This document shows, one piece after another, positions 25,605 to 33,477 of a DNA stretch of 64,000 nt. The stretch comes from Kitasatospora indigofera. Lineage in GTDB: Bacteria > Actinomycetota > Actinomycetes > Streptomycetales > Streptomycetaceae. The notes under the pieces were generated by a model. The model was not told the DNA's origin. It ran no database searches and saw only the letters and a list, made by a program, of their open reading frames with translations. The stretch covers positions 1 to 64,000 of the forward strand of contig NZ_BNBO01000050.1 of assembly GCF_014655955.1 (NCBI RefSeq), written 5' to 3'. The position numbers and the translations under genes are program-made. The number at the start of each line of letters is the position of its first letter. The first letter of the stretch is position 1.

Positions 25605-26255
25605 TCAGCGCGGGCGTACCCCGTCGATGGCGAGGCTGAGCAACCGGTCGGCCTCGGCCGCGCCGTCGGGCTCCCGCTCGGTGGCCAGGGCGATGGCGCT
25701 GACGAGCTTGAGCAGTTGGGTGGTGGTGACCTCGGGGCGGACGGCGTGCGCCTGGCGGGCGCGGGCGAGGAGGGCGTCGCCGGCGTCGACGATCATGGCG
25801 TGGCAGGTGCTCCCGAGTGCTGGGTCCGCGTCGCGGGCGCCCTGCATCAGCGACGCCCCGAGGCCCCGGTTGGCCACGGCGTGGGCGCCGACGGCGCGGA
25901 GCCAGGTGATCAGTGCGGCGGCCGGGTCCGGGTCGGGGAGCAGGTCCTGCGCCTTGGCGCAGAGCGCCTCCACCCGGCCCTTGAAGACGGTCTCCAGGAG
26001 CGCCTGCCGGGTCGGGAAGTGCCGGTGCAGGGTGGCGGAGCCGACGCCGGCGTGGCGGGCGATCTGTTCCAGGGAGGCCTCGGCGCCGTGTTCGGCGATC
26101 ACGGCCCCGGCGACGGCCACGATCCGGTCGTGGTTGCGGCGGGCGTCGGCGCGCATCGCCGGCGGCTGGGGCTGGGGCTGGCGCTGGGGGCGTGCGGGCG
26201 GCGCCGGGTGGGTCGGCGGCCGGCCGGGCGGGGTCGGGGCGGCGTCCTCGGGCAC
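25605..26255 (-). CDS. TetR-family regulator
   Basis: A 216-residue TetR-type repressor. After a Pro/Gln-rich N-terminal tail, residues 35-80 form the helix-turn-helix: MRADARRNHDRIVAVAGAVI, then EASLEQIARHAGVGSATLHR and HFPTRQALLETVF. The C-terminal ligand domain contains LGASLMQGARDADPALGSTC. A GTG at 26255 with AGGAG 5 nt upstream is the start; longer forms are unlikely. It is divergent from an LLM-class oxidoreductase, and a TetR-like palindrome lies between them. Confidence 0.9.
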   Translation of the reverse strand: MPEDAAPTPPGRPPTHPAPPARPQRQPQPQPPAMRADARRNHDRIVAVAGAVIAEHGAEASLEQIARHAGVGSATLHRHFPTRQALLETVFKGRVEALCAKAQDLLPDPDPAAALITWLRAVGAHAVANRGLGASLMQGARDADPALGSTCHAMIVDAGDALLARARQAHAVRPEVTTTQLLKLVSAIALATEREPDGAAEADRLLSLAIDGVRPR

Positions 26256-26299
26256 GGGAACTCCTGGTCGCCTGCTAACCGGGGTGGGCCCCCATATCG

Positions 26300-26311
26300 T
26301 AGCGAACGGTA
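26300..26311. promoter_or_regulatory. Candidate TetR operator
   Basis: TAGCGAACGGTA is an imperfect palindrome (8 of 12 positions, TAnCGnnCGnTA) between the TetR gene and the divergent LLM gene. It is flanked by a longer near-perfect inverted repeat (AACCGGGGTGG at about 26278 and CCACCCCGGTT at about 26321), which could also be bound or form a cruciform. Confidence 0.4.
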
Positions 26312-26374
26312 ACCGGAGGGCCACCCCGGTTGTCGGGCGGAGCCTGCCGCCCCGGGTGGGCGAGGGGAGAGAGC

Positions 26375-26527
26375 GTGGAACGGACAGGAAGGCCGGCCGT
26401 CGGCGTGGCGGTGGCCGGGCCGCCGGCGGTGGCAGCGGCGGGGGTCATGCCGGTGGTGGTGACGGCAGCCGGTTCGCGGGCCGGAGCGCCGCCGGCCGCC
26501 CGGGGCGGCACGGAGCCGCGCGCATGA
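26375..26527 (+). CDS. Possible 50-residue peptide coupled to the LLM gene
   Basis: A 50-codon frame starts at a GTG, with GGGGAGAG about 3 nt upstream. It encodes MERTGRPAVGVAVAGPPAVA followed by a hydrophobic Ala/Val stretch, and its TGA overlaps the ATG of the next gene (ATGA at 26524). The overlap and ribosome-binding site suggest translational coupling, but the peptide has no recognisable family. It could be a leader that helps translation of the LLM gene. Confidence 0.35.
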   Translation: MERTGRPAVGVAVAGPPAVAAAGVMPVVVTAAGSRAGAPPAARGGTEPRA

Positions 26528-27405
26528 GCGCCGGCGGGCCCGTGCTCGGGCGCGTCGGGATCTGGGCGGGCGACAGCGACGGGTACCCGGCGGCCGGTCT
26601 GCGCGCCGCCGCCGCGGCGGTCGAGGAGCTCGGCTACGGCGCCCTCTGGTTCGCCGAGACCGCCGGGCGGGAGGCGATGGCGCAGGCCGCGATCCTGCTG
26701 TCGGCCACCCGGCGGATCACGGTGGCCGCCGGCATGACCGACATCTACGCCCGCGACGCCGTCACCACCGCCGCCGCCCGGCGCACCCTGGCGGAGGCGT
26801 TCCCGGGCCGGTTCCTGCTCGGCCTCTGGGAGAGCCACCCCAGCCTCGCCGAGGAGGTCCGCGGTCACCGCTTCCGGCCGGCGCAGGAGGCCGTGCGCTC
26901 GTACCTGGACGCCCTGGACGCCGCCCCGTTCGGGCCGTCCGCCGGGACCGGCCCGCCGGGCCACCTGCTCGCCGCCCTGGACGTCGGCATGCTTCGGCTC
27001 GCCGCCGAACGCACCCGGGGGGCCAACGTGCTGGGCATGCCGGTCGAGCACACCCGCAGGGCGAGGGCGGCGCTCGGCCCCGACCGCCTGCTGGCCGTCA
27101 CCCAACTGTGCGTGCTCGGGCCCGACCGCTCCCGCACGGCCGGGCCGGCCCGGGCCACGGCGGCGGCTGCCCTGCCCAACCGCCGGGCCCTGCTCGACGA
27201 CCTGGGGCACCGGGAGGTGGACGCGCTCGGCGAGCGGCTGGTGGACGCGATCGTGGCCCACGGCGACGCCGGGGCGATCGCCCGCCGCGTCCATGAGCAC
27301 CTCGACGCCGGTGCCGATCACGTCAGCCTCCACCTGGTCACCGCCACGCCGCACGTCCCGCCCGTGCGGGAGTGGGAGCAACTGGCCGGGTACCTCCCGG
27401 TCTGA
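26524..27405 (+). CDS. LLM-class F420-dependent oxidoreductase
   Basis: A 293-residue luciferase-like TIM-barrel enzyme, close to the TIGR03620 group that uses coenzyme F420. It starts LGRVGIWAGDSDGYPAAGLR, with the barrel strand ELGYGALWFAETAGREA, ITVAAGMTDIYARDAVTTAA and the FLLGLWESH loop. The C-terminus HEHLDAGADHVSLHLVT is the last barrel strand and helix. The electron acceptor or substrate is unknown. It has an ATGA overlap with a possible small upstream frame and is divergent from a TetR regulator that probably controls it. Confidence 0.88.
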   Translation: MSAGGPVLGRVGIWAGDSDGYPAAGLRAAAAAVEELGYGALWFAETAGREAMAQAAILLSATRRITVAAGMTDIYARDAVTTAAARRTLAEAFPGRFLLGLWESHPSLAEEVRGHRFRPAQEAVRSYLDALDAAPFGPSAGTGPPGHLLAALDVGMLRLAAERTRGANVLGMPVEHTRRARAALGPDRLLAVTQLCVLGPDRSRTAGPARATAAAALPNRRALLDDLGHREVDALGERLVDAIVAHGDAGAIARRVHEHLDAGADHVSLHLVTATPHVPPVREWEQLAGYLPV

Positions 27406-27500
27406 CCGGGAGCCGGCCGTGGCACCTGGGTGGCGGTCGCCCGGCGCCCAGGAGGCGCGCACGGCGCAGGCGACCGCCCGGGCGCCCGTGAGGCGTTCGC

Positions 27501-28406
27501 CTAGGAAGCCCCGCCCACGGTCAACGCGGTCCGGGCCAGCCCGCGCAGCCATGCGTGGGCCTGGTCGGTGTCGTAGCGCTGGTGCCACGACAGGTGGACC
27601 GGCGCCGGCGGCAGTTCGAGCGGCAGGGGGAGCACGGCCAGGCCCAGGCCGGCGGCCGCGGAGCGGGTGGTGGCCCCGGGGACGCTGATCAGCAGGTCGG
27701 AGGCGCGCGCGAACTCCAGCGCGGCCGCCTCCGTGGGCGCGGTCGCCACCACGCGACGGGTGAGGCCGAGCCGCGCCAGCGCGTCGTCGAGGGCGTTGCC
27801 CAGGTTTCCCCGGCGCGAGACGGTGACGTGCTCGGCGGCGGCGTACTGCTCGGCGGTGACGGTCCCGGCGCGGGTGAGGGGGTGTCCCTGCCGCACGACG
27901 ATGACGACGCGGGTCTCGCCCACCTTCTCGGTGCGGATGTCCGGTGCGCCCGCGCGGTTGGCGTTCGCCTCCAGGTCGACCTCGCCGCGCCGCAGCCCGG
28001 GGGTGTCCACGTCCGATTCCGCGACGAAGCGCAGCCGCACGCCCGGCGCCTCCCGGCGCACGGCCGCCAGCAGTGCGGGGCCGCTCAGGGCGACGAGGGA
28101 ATCGTGCCAGCGGAGGGTGAAGGTGCGCTCCAGCGTCGCCAGATCGAGTTCACGGCTCGGTGCCAGCACCCCCTGGACCTCGTGCAGCAGCTCGTGCACC
28201 TGCTGCCGGACGGCGACGGCGTACGGCGTCGGGGTCATCGTGCGGCCGGTGCGGACCAGGATCTGGTCCCCGGTCGTCCGCCGGATCCGGCCCAGGCTCC
28301 GGCTCATCGCGGGGGCGGTGACGTGCAGGCGCGCGGCCGCCCCGGCCACGCTGCCCTCCTCCAGCAGGGCGTCGAGCGCGGCGAGCAGGTTCAAGTCCAA
28401 TTGCAT
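27501..28406 (-). CDS. LysR-family regulator
   Basis: A 301-residue LysR-type regulator. The N-terminal helix-turn-helix is MQLDLNLLAALDALLEEGSV followed by AGAAARLHVTAPAMSRSLGR. The effector domain starts near residue 90 with TFTLRWHDSLVALSGPALLA. The ATG at 28406 is preferred over the upstream codon at 28433, because a -35/-10 pair (TTCAAA, 17 bp, TAGGAT) ends 7 nt before it, giving a leaderless mRNA. It is divergent from an IMPase-like gene and a reductase, the probable targets. Confidence 0.9.
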   Translation of the reverse strand: MQLDLNLLAALDALLEEGSVAGAAARLHVTAPAMSRSLGRIRRTTGDQILVRTGRTMTPTPYAVAVRQQVHELLHEVQGVLAPSRELDLATLERTFTLRWHDSLVALSGPALLAAVRREAPGVRLRFVAESDVDTPGLRRGEVDLEANANRAGAPDIRTEKVGETRVVIVVRQGHPLTRAGTVTAEQYAAAEHVTVSRRGNLGNALDDALARLGLTRRVVATAPTEAAALEFARASDLLISVPGATTRSAAAGLGLAVLPLPLELPPAPVHLSWHQRYDTDQAHAWLRGLARTALTVGGAS

Positions 28407-28413
28407 GTGAGTA

Positions 28414-28442
28414 ATCCTATCCGTGCTTGACATGCATTTGAA
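28414..28442 (-). promoter_or_regulatory. Leaderless promoter of the LysR gene
   Basis: Read leftward, TTCAAA (28442-28437) and TAGGAT (28419-28414) are separated by 17 bp, and 7 nt follow before the ATG at 28406. Divergent on the other strand is TTGACA at 28427-28432, without a well-placed -10. TTGCATG and CATGCA half-sites flank the region and may bind LysR. Confidence 0.55.
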
Positions 28443-28543
28443 GTTAATGGCGGGGCTCTATACCTTCGAGGAGAAGGCGCAGGACGGAATGCGCCGCCCG
28501 GCCCGAACGGCCGAATCCCCCCTCCTCGCAAAGGAGTTCCACC

Positions 28544-29362
28544 ATGTCCGAGCTGCTTCAGACCACCGGTGCCGCCGCCTCCGACGCCGACCTGCTCAGC
28601 GGGACCGTGACCGCCGTGCGTGCGGCCGGATCGGTACTGCGCGAGCGCTTCGGCGAGGTGGTCCCCTACGGGACCCGCGAGGAGCTGATGCGCGCGCTCG
28701 CCGCCAACGACGACGCGGCCCTCGACATCCTGCGCCCCGGCCTCACCCGCCTGCGCCCGGACGCCGGCTGGGTGGAGGACGAACTGGACGGCGGGGAGCT
28801 GCCGCCCGGCGAATGGTGGGTCGTGGACCCGGCCGAAGGCAACGTCAACCACCTGCACGCCCTGCCGGACTGGGCCGTGACCGCCACCCTGGTGCGCGAC
28901 AACCGGCCGGTGCTCACCGTGGTCCACCTGCCGTTGACCGGCGAGACCTACACCGCGCTCACCGGCGCGGGCGCCCACCTCGACGGGCGGCCGTTGCGCG
29001 TCTCCCCGACCGCGGACCTCGGCCTGAGCATCGTGGCCACCAGCCAGGCCCGGCCGGACGAGGACGAGGAGGTCGTGCGGCGGGTCGGCTCCTCGATCAC
29101 CGCCATGCTCTTCGACGCGCTGGTCGTCCGGACCGCCGTGCCCGCGACCCTGCACCTGGTGAACGTGGCCGCCGGCCGGACGGACGTCTTCTGGCAGTTC
29201 GCCGGCGCCCGCGCGGACCTGCTGCCCGGCGCCCTGCTCGTCACCGAGGCCGGCGGGCGGATCTCCGACGCCGAGGGCCGCCCCTGGACCCCGGGGAGCG
29301 GGAGCTTCCTGGCCGCCGCGCCGGGCGTCCACGCCGAGGCCGTCGCCACGCTCTCCCGCTGA
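28544..29362 (+). CDS. Inositol-monophosphatase-family protein with altered metal motifs
   Basis: A 272-residue protein with the IMPase/FBPase fold. The family signature is recognisable as WWVVDPAEGNVNHLHALPDW (canonical form DPxDGTxNF), with Asp95 kept but the second Asp changed to Glu98. The C-terminal WDxAAG motif reads ADLLPGALLVTEAGG and lacks its Trp-Asp. The third site (EDE, residues 78-80) is present. With two metal-binding positions altered, phosphatase activity is uncertain. It may act on another phosphoester or be a regulatory paralogue. GGAG precedes the ATG, and a reductase gene follows about 110 bp later. Confidence 0.85.
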   Translation: MSELLQTTGAAASDADLLSGTVTAVRAAGSVLRERFGEVVPYGTREELMRALAANDDAALDILRPGLTRLRPDAGWVEDELDGGELPPGEWWVVDPAEGNVNHLHALPDWAVTATLVRDNRPVLTVVHLPLTGETYTALTGAGAHLDGRPLRVSPTADLGLSIVATSQARPDEDEEVVRRVGSSITAMLFDALVVRTAVPATLHLVNVAAGRTDVFWQFAGARADLLPGALLVTEAGGRISDAEGRPWTPGSGSFLAAAPGVHAEAVATLSR

Positions 29363-29392
29363 CCCCGCTGACCCCGCAGACCCCGCAGACCT
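29358..29392. repeat. Four tandem 9-bp units across a stop codon
   Basis: CGCTGACCC twice, then CGCAGACCC and CGCAGACC. The TGA in the first unit is the stop of the IMPase-like gene. The following sequence to about 29455 continues with looser ACCTG/GAACC repeats. Confidence 0.75.
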
Positions 29393-29471
29393 GAACCTGC
29401 CTCACGACCTGCGCCTGAACCCGCACCACGACCTGCACCCGAACCAGCACCCAGGAATGGACCGGATCATC

Positions 29472-30068
29472 ATGACCACGATCGCAGTTCTCGGAAACGG
29501 CCGCGTCGGCGGCAACCTCGCCACCGCCCTCACCCGGGCCGGGCACGAGGTGACCGTCGCGGACCGCACACCCGGTGCCGCCGCCGACGCCACCCGGACG
29601 GCCCGGATCGTCATCAACGCCACCCCCGGCGCCGGCTCGCTGGAGCGGCTCGCCGACCTGCGCGCGGAACTGCGCGGCAAGATCCTCGTCGACGTCTCCA
29701 ACGCCACCGTCGACGGACCGGACGGACTGCCCGCCGACCTGATCCACCCCGGCTCCAGCCTCGCCGAGCACCTGCAGGAAGCACTCCCGGAGACGCGCGT
29801 CGTCAAGACGCTCAACACCATGCTCTACCCGGTGATGACCGCCCCGGCCATGCTCACCCGGGCGCCCGACGCCTTCCTCTCCGGCGATGACCCGCAGGCC
29901 AAGCAGACCGTCCACGACCTGCTCCTCGACCTCGGCTGGCACAAGGAGTGGATCACCGACCTCGGCGGGATCCGGACCGCCCGCGCCACGGAGGCCGCGA
30001 TCCTGTTCGTGCCGCACGTGATCCGGTCCGGCGGATTCGCGCCGTTCGCGATCTCGATCGCGCGCTGA
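29472..30068 (+). CDS. NAD(P)-binding oxidoreductase, F420-reductase-like
   Basis: A 198-residue Rossmann-fold protein, paralogous to the one at 1935-2594. It shares AVLGNGRVGGNLATALTRAG (GxGxxG loop), KILVDVSNATVDG and RVVKTLNTMLYPVM. The two are diverged: this one is 21 residues shorter, with different C-termini. The ATG at 29472 is chosen because 29457 would leave no spacing to the AGGA element. It lies downstream of the IMPase-like gene, probably in one transcript, under the divergent LysR regulator. Its substrate is unknown. Confidence 0.87.
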   Translation: MTTIAVLGNGRVGGNLATALTRAGHEVTVADRTPGAAADATRTARIVINATPGAGSLERLADLRAELRGKILVDVSNATVDGPDGLPADLIHPGSSLAEHLQEALPETRVVKTLNTMLYPVMTAPAMLTRAPDAFLSGDDPQAKQTVHDLLLDLGWHKEWITDLGGIRTARATEAAILFVPHVIRSGGFAPFAISIAR

Positions 30069-30117
30069 CCCGCCCGAGCGTCCGCCAAGTACGGCCGTAT
30101 CCGCAGGACTTGAACGG

Positions 30118-31182
30118 TCAGTGGCCGACGGCGGGGAGCTCGCCCTGCCGGACGCCGGTGACGAAGGACTGCCAGGCGTCGGGGCGGAACAGCAGGGCGG
30201 GGCCCTCGGGGTCCTTGGAGTCGCGGACGGGGACGAGGCCGGGGACGTTCTCGGCGACCTCGATGCAGTTGCCGGCGTCGTGGTCGCTGTAACTGGCCTT
30301 GCGCCAGGAGGCCTTGGAGAGATCGGGGGTGGTGGAGTCCATGTTGAGCAGTCCTTCCATCACACTGCGGATCAGGCGCGCGCTGTCCTGGGCGGAGAGG
30401 GCCTCTGCCCGCAGCAGATCATACCGACGCTGCCATCGCTGGACTCGTTGCGGATCCTCGTCGAAGCGGCCGTGCGTGAGGCTTTCCGAGTAGGCGCGCC
30501 TTTTCCCGTCGGGTGAGGTCAGGATGATGAGGGAGGAGCCGAAACGAACTCGCTCGCCAAGGGAGAACGGGGCGACCTGGATCGTCACGTTCGGCAGTCG
30601 TCCCATGCGCAGAAGGTGTTGCAGTTGATCATGCATCACCTGCGGTCCGCCAACTGTCTGGCGCAGCGCGGTTTCGCCGAGGATCACCGTCAGCAATGGC
30701 GCGTCAGGTCCGGTGAGACGGTGTTGCCGGGCAAGGCGGGCGGCGACCCATTCTTCGATCTGCCGTGGATCGTCGGCCGCGTTCCCGAGGGAGATCAGCG
30801 CGCGGGCGTACGCCTCGGTCTGCAACAGCCCGGAGATCCAAGGCGTCTGGAACTCCTGGATGCTCGTGGCCTTCGCCTCGATGAGCACGAAGCGCTGGAA
30901 CCAGTTCGGATGGTCCACCTGCGCGTACCAGTCGACCTCCTCCCAGATCTCCAGCAACTCCCCACCGGTCTCCAGGATGCGGTCACAGGCCGTCACCAGG
31001 GGGTGCTGCGGCACCCGGCTCCCGTTCTCGATCCGGGTGAGGTGCGGGCGGCTGCAGGGGATCTGCCGGGCCAGCTCGCCCTGCGACATCTTGCGGGCCT
31101 CGCGGGTCCGCCGCAGGAGCGTCCCGAACAGGCCGGCGGCGCTGGATCGCAGGTGGGGTCCGCTGGGCGGTACACGGGTCAT
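30118..31182 (-). CDS. Fused XRE-DUF5753-DUF397 regulator
   Basis: A 354-residue protein combining what are normally two neighbouring genes of the abaA/whiJ type. Residues 20-75 are an XRE helix-turn-helix (LRRTREARKMSQGELARQIP, then CSRPHLTRIENGSRVP). Residues 85-280 are the DUF5753 effector domain (PWISGLLQTEAYARALISLG). Residues 287-354 are a complete DUF397/BldB-like domain (DLSKASWRKASYSDHDAGNC). GGGGA 6 nt before the ATG at 31182 gives the start. An internal ATG at 30342 has its own GGAAGGA. The gene is divergent from an ATP-binding anti-sigma-like gene, as in abaA loci that influence antibiotic production and sporulation. Confidence 0.9.
   Translation of the reverse strand: MTRVPPSGPHLRSSAAGLFGTLLRRTREARKMSQGELARQIPCSRPHLTRIENGSRVPQHPLVTACDRILETGGELLEIWEEVDWYAQVDHPNWFQRFVLIEAKATSIQEFQTPWISGLLQTEAYARALISLGNAADDPRQIEEWVAARLARQHRLTGPDAPLLTVILGETALRQTVGGPQVMHDQLQHLLRMGRLPNVTIQVAPFSLGERVRFGSSLIILTSPDGKRRAYSESLTHGRFDEDPQRVQRWQRRYDLLRAEALSAQDSARLIRSVMEGLLNMDSTTPDLSKASWRKASYSDHDAGNCIEVAENVPGLVPVRDSKDPEGPALLFRPDAWQSFVTGVRQGELPAVGH
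30340..30358 (-). promoter_or_regulatory. Internal ribosome-binding site and ATG before DUF397
   Basis: Read leftward, GGAAGGA (30358-30352) lies 9 nt before an in-frame ATG (30342-30340). Initiation there would release a free 74-residue DUF397 protein beginning MDSTTPDLSKASW, the form that is encoded separately in most related loci. Confidence 0.5.
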
Positions 31183-31375
31183 GGTGGGTCCCCAGGTGTC
31201 AGAGAGGCCGGTGGAACCGGCTGATCTCTCGTCACGGTAGCTCCACCTGACGATGCTTGGTGGCAGAACGAGTCAGCTTGCTCGCTCTGCGTGACTCCGC
31301 GCGCCCGGTCTCTCCGCCGTGCGCCGGATCACGCCCCCGACCAGGACTTTCCGCTCCCTCGGAGGTGGTTGCGCC

Positions 31376-31885
31376 ATGCCCGGAACCCTCGACAGACCAT
31401 CACCCGCCGTGACGGTCGACTTCGCTGCCTGGCTGCCCCGGCACCGCCGCTCGGCCGGTGCCGCCAGGCGGCTGCTGCGGACCTTCCTGGCCGGCCTGGA
31501 CGGTGCGGAACCGCTGCTGGAAGTGGGCGAGTTGCTCGCCGGCGAGCTGGTGGCGAACGCCGTCGAGCACGCCCGGGGCCCGTCCGGGCGGCTGGTCGAG
31601 GTCCGGTACGCGGTGAGCGCGGGGCGGTTGCGGATCGAGGTGCACGACGCGGGCAACGAGCTGCCTGAGGTGCGCGAGCCGGCGCCGGAGGAGGAGTCCG
31701 GGCGCGGACTGTGGCTGGTCCGGGAGCTCGCCGCCGCGTGGGGCTGCTGCCCGCGCGAGGGCGGGGCCGGCAAGTGCGTCTGGGCGGTGGTCGGGCCGCC
31801 GGCACCGCCCGGCGGCGGCCTCGCCGGGGGGCCCGTGACGGACCTGCCCGCTCAGGCCGCGACGGGCCGGGGGGCGGCCGCGTGA
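31376..31885 (+). CDS. ATP-binding protein, RsbW-like (HATPase_c)
   Basis: A 169-residue GHKL-type ATPase domain of the anti-sigma-factor or serine-kinase kind. Landmarks are LLAGELVANAVEHARG (N-box, with Asn and Glu), RIEVHDAGNELP (G1 box, DxGxx), and SGRGLWLVRELAAAWGC (G2 box). It lacks an N-terminal sensor and is cytoplasmic. GGAGGTGG 7 nt before the ATG gives a strong start. It is divergent from the XRE-DUF397 fusion, the standard abaA-locus arrangement, and its last bases overlap the next gene by 4 bp. Confidence 0.92.
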   Translation: MPGTLDRPSPAVTVDFAAWLPRHRRSAGAARRLLRTFLAGLDGAEPLLEVGELLAGELVANAVEHARGPSGRLVEVRYAVSAGRLRIEVHDAGNELPEVREPAPEEESGRGLWLVRELAAAWGCCPREGGAGKCVWAVVGPPAPPGGGLAGGPVTDLPAQAATGRGAAA

Positions 31886-32196
31886 GCAGGCGTGGACCGG
31901 CGGCGCTCTGGGCGGCCGTCCTGCGGGCCCACGAGGAGGGGCGGCCCCGGACCCTGAAGGAGGTCATCGGCCCCGTCCGGGCCTACCTGCTCTGGGCGTT
32001 GGACGCCGACCGGCCGTTCGAGGGCGCGACGGTCTTCGCGGGCGAGATCGACCAGGCCGGCCGGACGGCCGTCCGGGTCCGGGTGGAGCTGGTCGCCGTC
32101 GAGCCGGACGGCCGGGTGGCGGGCGGACCTCCGGTCCGTCCGCCGGTGCCCGGAGAGCCCGGGCCCTCCTCCGCGGACTCTAGGGAGAAGGACTGA
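31882..32196 (+). CDS. Small hypothetical protein coupled to the ATPase gene
   Basis: A 104-residue protein starting at a GTG whose bases overlap the stop of the ATPase gene (GTGA), so the two are probably translationally coupled. The N-terminus LWAAVLRAHEEGRPRTLKEV is helical, followed by an IDQAGRTAVRVRVELVAVEPDGRV beta-rich core and a Pro-rich tail. The family is not recognised. The 3' end overlaps that of the convergent frameshifted hydrolase by 17 bp. The operon position suggests a role with the anti-sigma-like protein. Confidence 0.68.
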   Translation: MSRRGPAALWAAVLRAHEEGRPRTLKEVIGPVRAYLLWALDADRPFEGATVFAGEIDQAGRTAVRVRVELVAVEPDGRVAGGPPVRPPVPGEPGPSSADSREKD

Positions 32197-33323
32197 TGGC
32201 GCCGTTCAGGTCCATGTCGAAGAGGCCGTTGGTCTTGCCGCCGACATTGGTGTGCTTCAGCCAGTGCTTCGACACGTTGTGCAGGTTCTTGTGCTGCACC
32301 TCCCAGGGCATCGAGTGGCCGGCGCACTTCACCGTGACCAGCAGCTTGTGCGGCCCCGTGATGGCGTTGTAGAGCGCGGGGACGTGGAAGTCGAGCGCGG
32401 GGACGGCGGGGTTGGGCGGCGTCGTGTTGGCGGTCCGGTCGAACTCGCCGTGCACGATGAGCACGGGCACGCTGCCGCCCAGGACACCGCCCTGGCCCGC
32501 GGTGGTGCTGTTCCAGCCCCACGACACGAAGTTGCGGTACCGGCTGGCGCCCGCGGGCTTCCCGGTCGACGCGTCGATCTTGCCCCAGGTGCGGCCGATC
32601 GGGTCGTTCTCCATCAGGGCGGCCCACGCGACGTCGATCATGCCGGGCTCGCGCTGGGTCGCGCAGTGCACCTCGTTGGACCAGGCCTGGTCCAGGCCCG
32701 GGTACGTGAGCACGTGGGTGGGGAAACCGGGGGCCGGCAGGGTCGGCGGGTCCGGGGGGCCGGCCGGCGGGAAGATCGGCGCGAGCAGGAAGAGGCTCTC
32801 CACCTTGCCCGGATTCCTGACGGCGTAGGGCCCCATGGCGAACGCGGCCGCCGACCACCCGATGAGCGCGACCTTGGAGACGTCGCGCAGGGCCCGGATG
32901 TACTCGACCACGGTACTGAGCTCGTCCTGGTCGCTCTGGGAGTTGGTCAGGACGAAGGGGTAGCTCGCGGTGCGCGGGCCCGACAGCGGGGGAGTGACGG
33001 CGGCCTGCTGCTTCGGGTTGACGTTGCACGGGTCCTCCATCCGGGGGCGGGGTGACCGGCCCGAGCCCTGGAGGTCCATCATGAAGACGTCGTAGCCGGC
33101 CTGGGCCAATGCCTCGGCCCACCCGTACGAGGTGTGCTGGAGGTCGAAACCGGCCAGCACCGGCACGCTCCTGCCGTGCAGCATGAGGACGACCTTGCGG
33201 TCCGCCGGGGGGGCCGGCGGGCGCCTTGGCGCACTCGCGTACGAAGAGTTCGACGTGTTCGCCCCTGTTGGCGGGGACGGTCGACGTGTGGGGGACGAGG
33301 TGGTCCGTCCTGGTGACAGCCAT
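32180..33323 (-). pseudogene. Alpha/beta hydrolase, frameshifted at a G7 run
   Basis: Two frames are needed to encode one protein of about 380 residues. The first part starts at ATG 33323 (GGAAGGA about 6 nt upstream) with MAVTRTDHLVPHTSTVPANR and ends in ECAKAPA. The second contains RKVVLMLHGRSVPVLAGFDL, VFMMDLQGSGRSPR, IGWSAAAFAMGPYAVR (nucleophile Ser), IVHGEFDRTANT and KCAGHSMPWEV (His). The switch lies in seven G residues (33207-33213, C7 in the coding strand); one base fewer restores a continuous frame. It could be a sequencing error, a real inactivation or a slippage switch. The substrate is unknown. Confidence 0.8.
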
Positions 33324-33421
33324 GGAGATCCTTCCGGGCAGCAAGATCGTAGACGAAGTACTTCTTCGGCCCAGGGTCGGTGAGGTGGACGCCCACCGCC
33401 ACCGGAGCTCGGCCGCCCGGC

Positions 33422-33452
33422 CCCGGCGGGCGGGACGCACCCGCCCGCCGGG
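33422..33452 (-). terminator. 13-bp hairpin after the multicopper-oxidase remnant
   Basis: A perfect 13-bp GC stem with a 5-nt loop (ACGCA) begins 26 bp downstream of the stop codon at 33478. It probably terminated the former multicopper-oxidase transcript and now follows the LysR gene. Confidence 0.65.
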
Positions 33453-33477
33453 CCCGCGGCGCCCGCCGCCCCTTCCT

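Noticed and set aside
31983..33440. A 485-codon frame continuing the hydrolase start frame after the G7 run
   Set aside because: After the run, the translation loses all hydrolase motifs and becomes Arg/Pro-rich; the motifs continue in the neighbouring frame.
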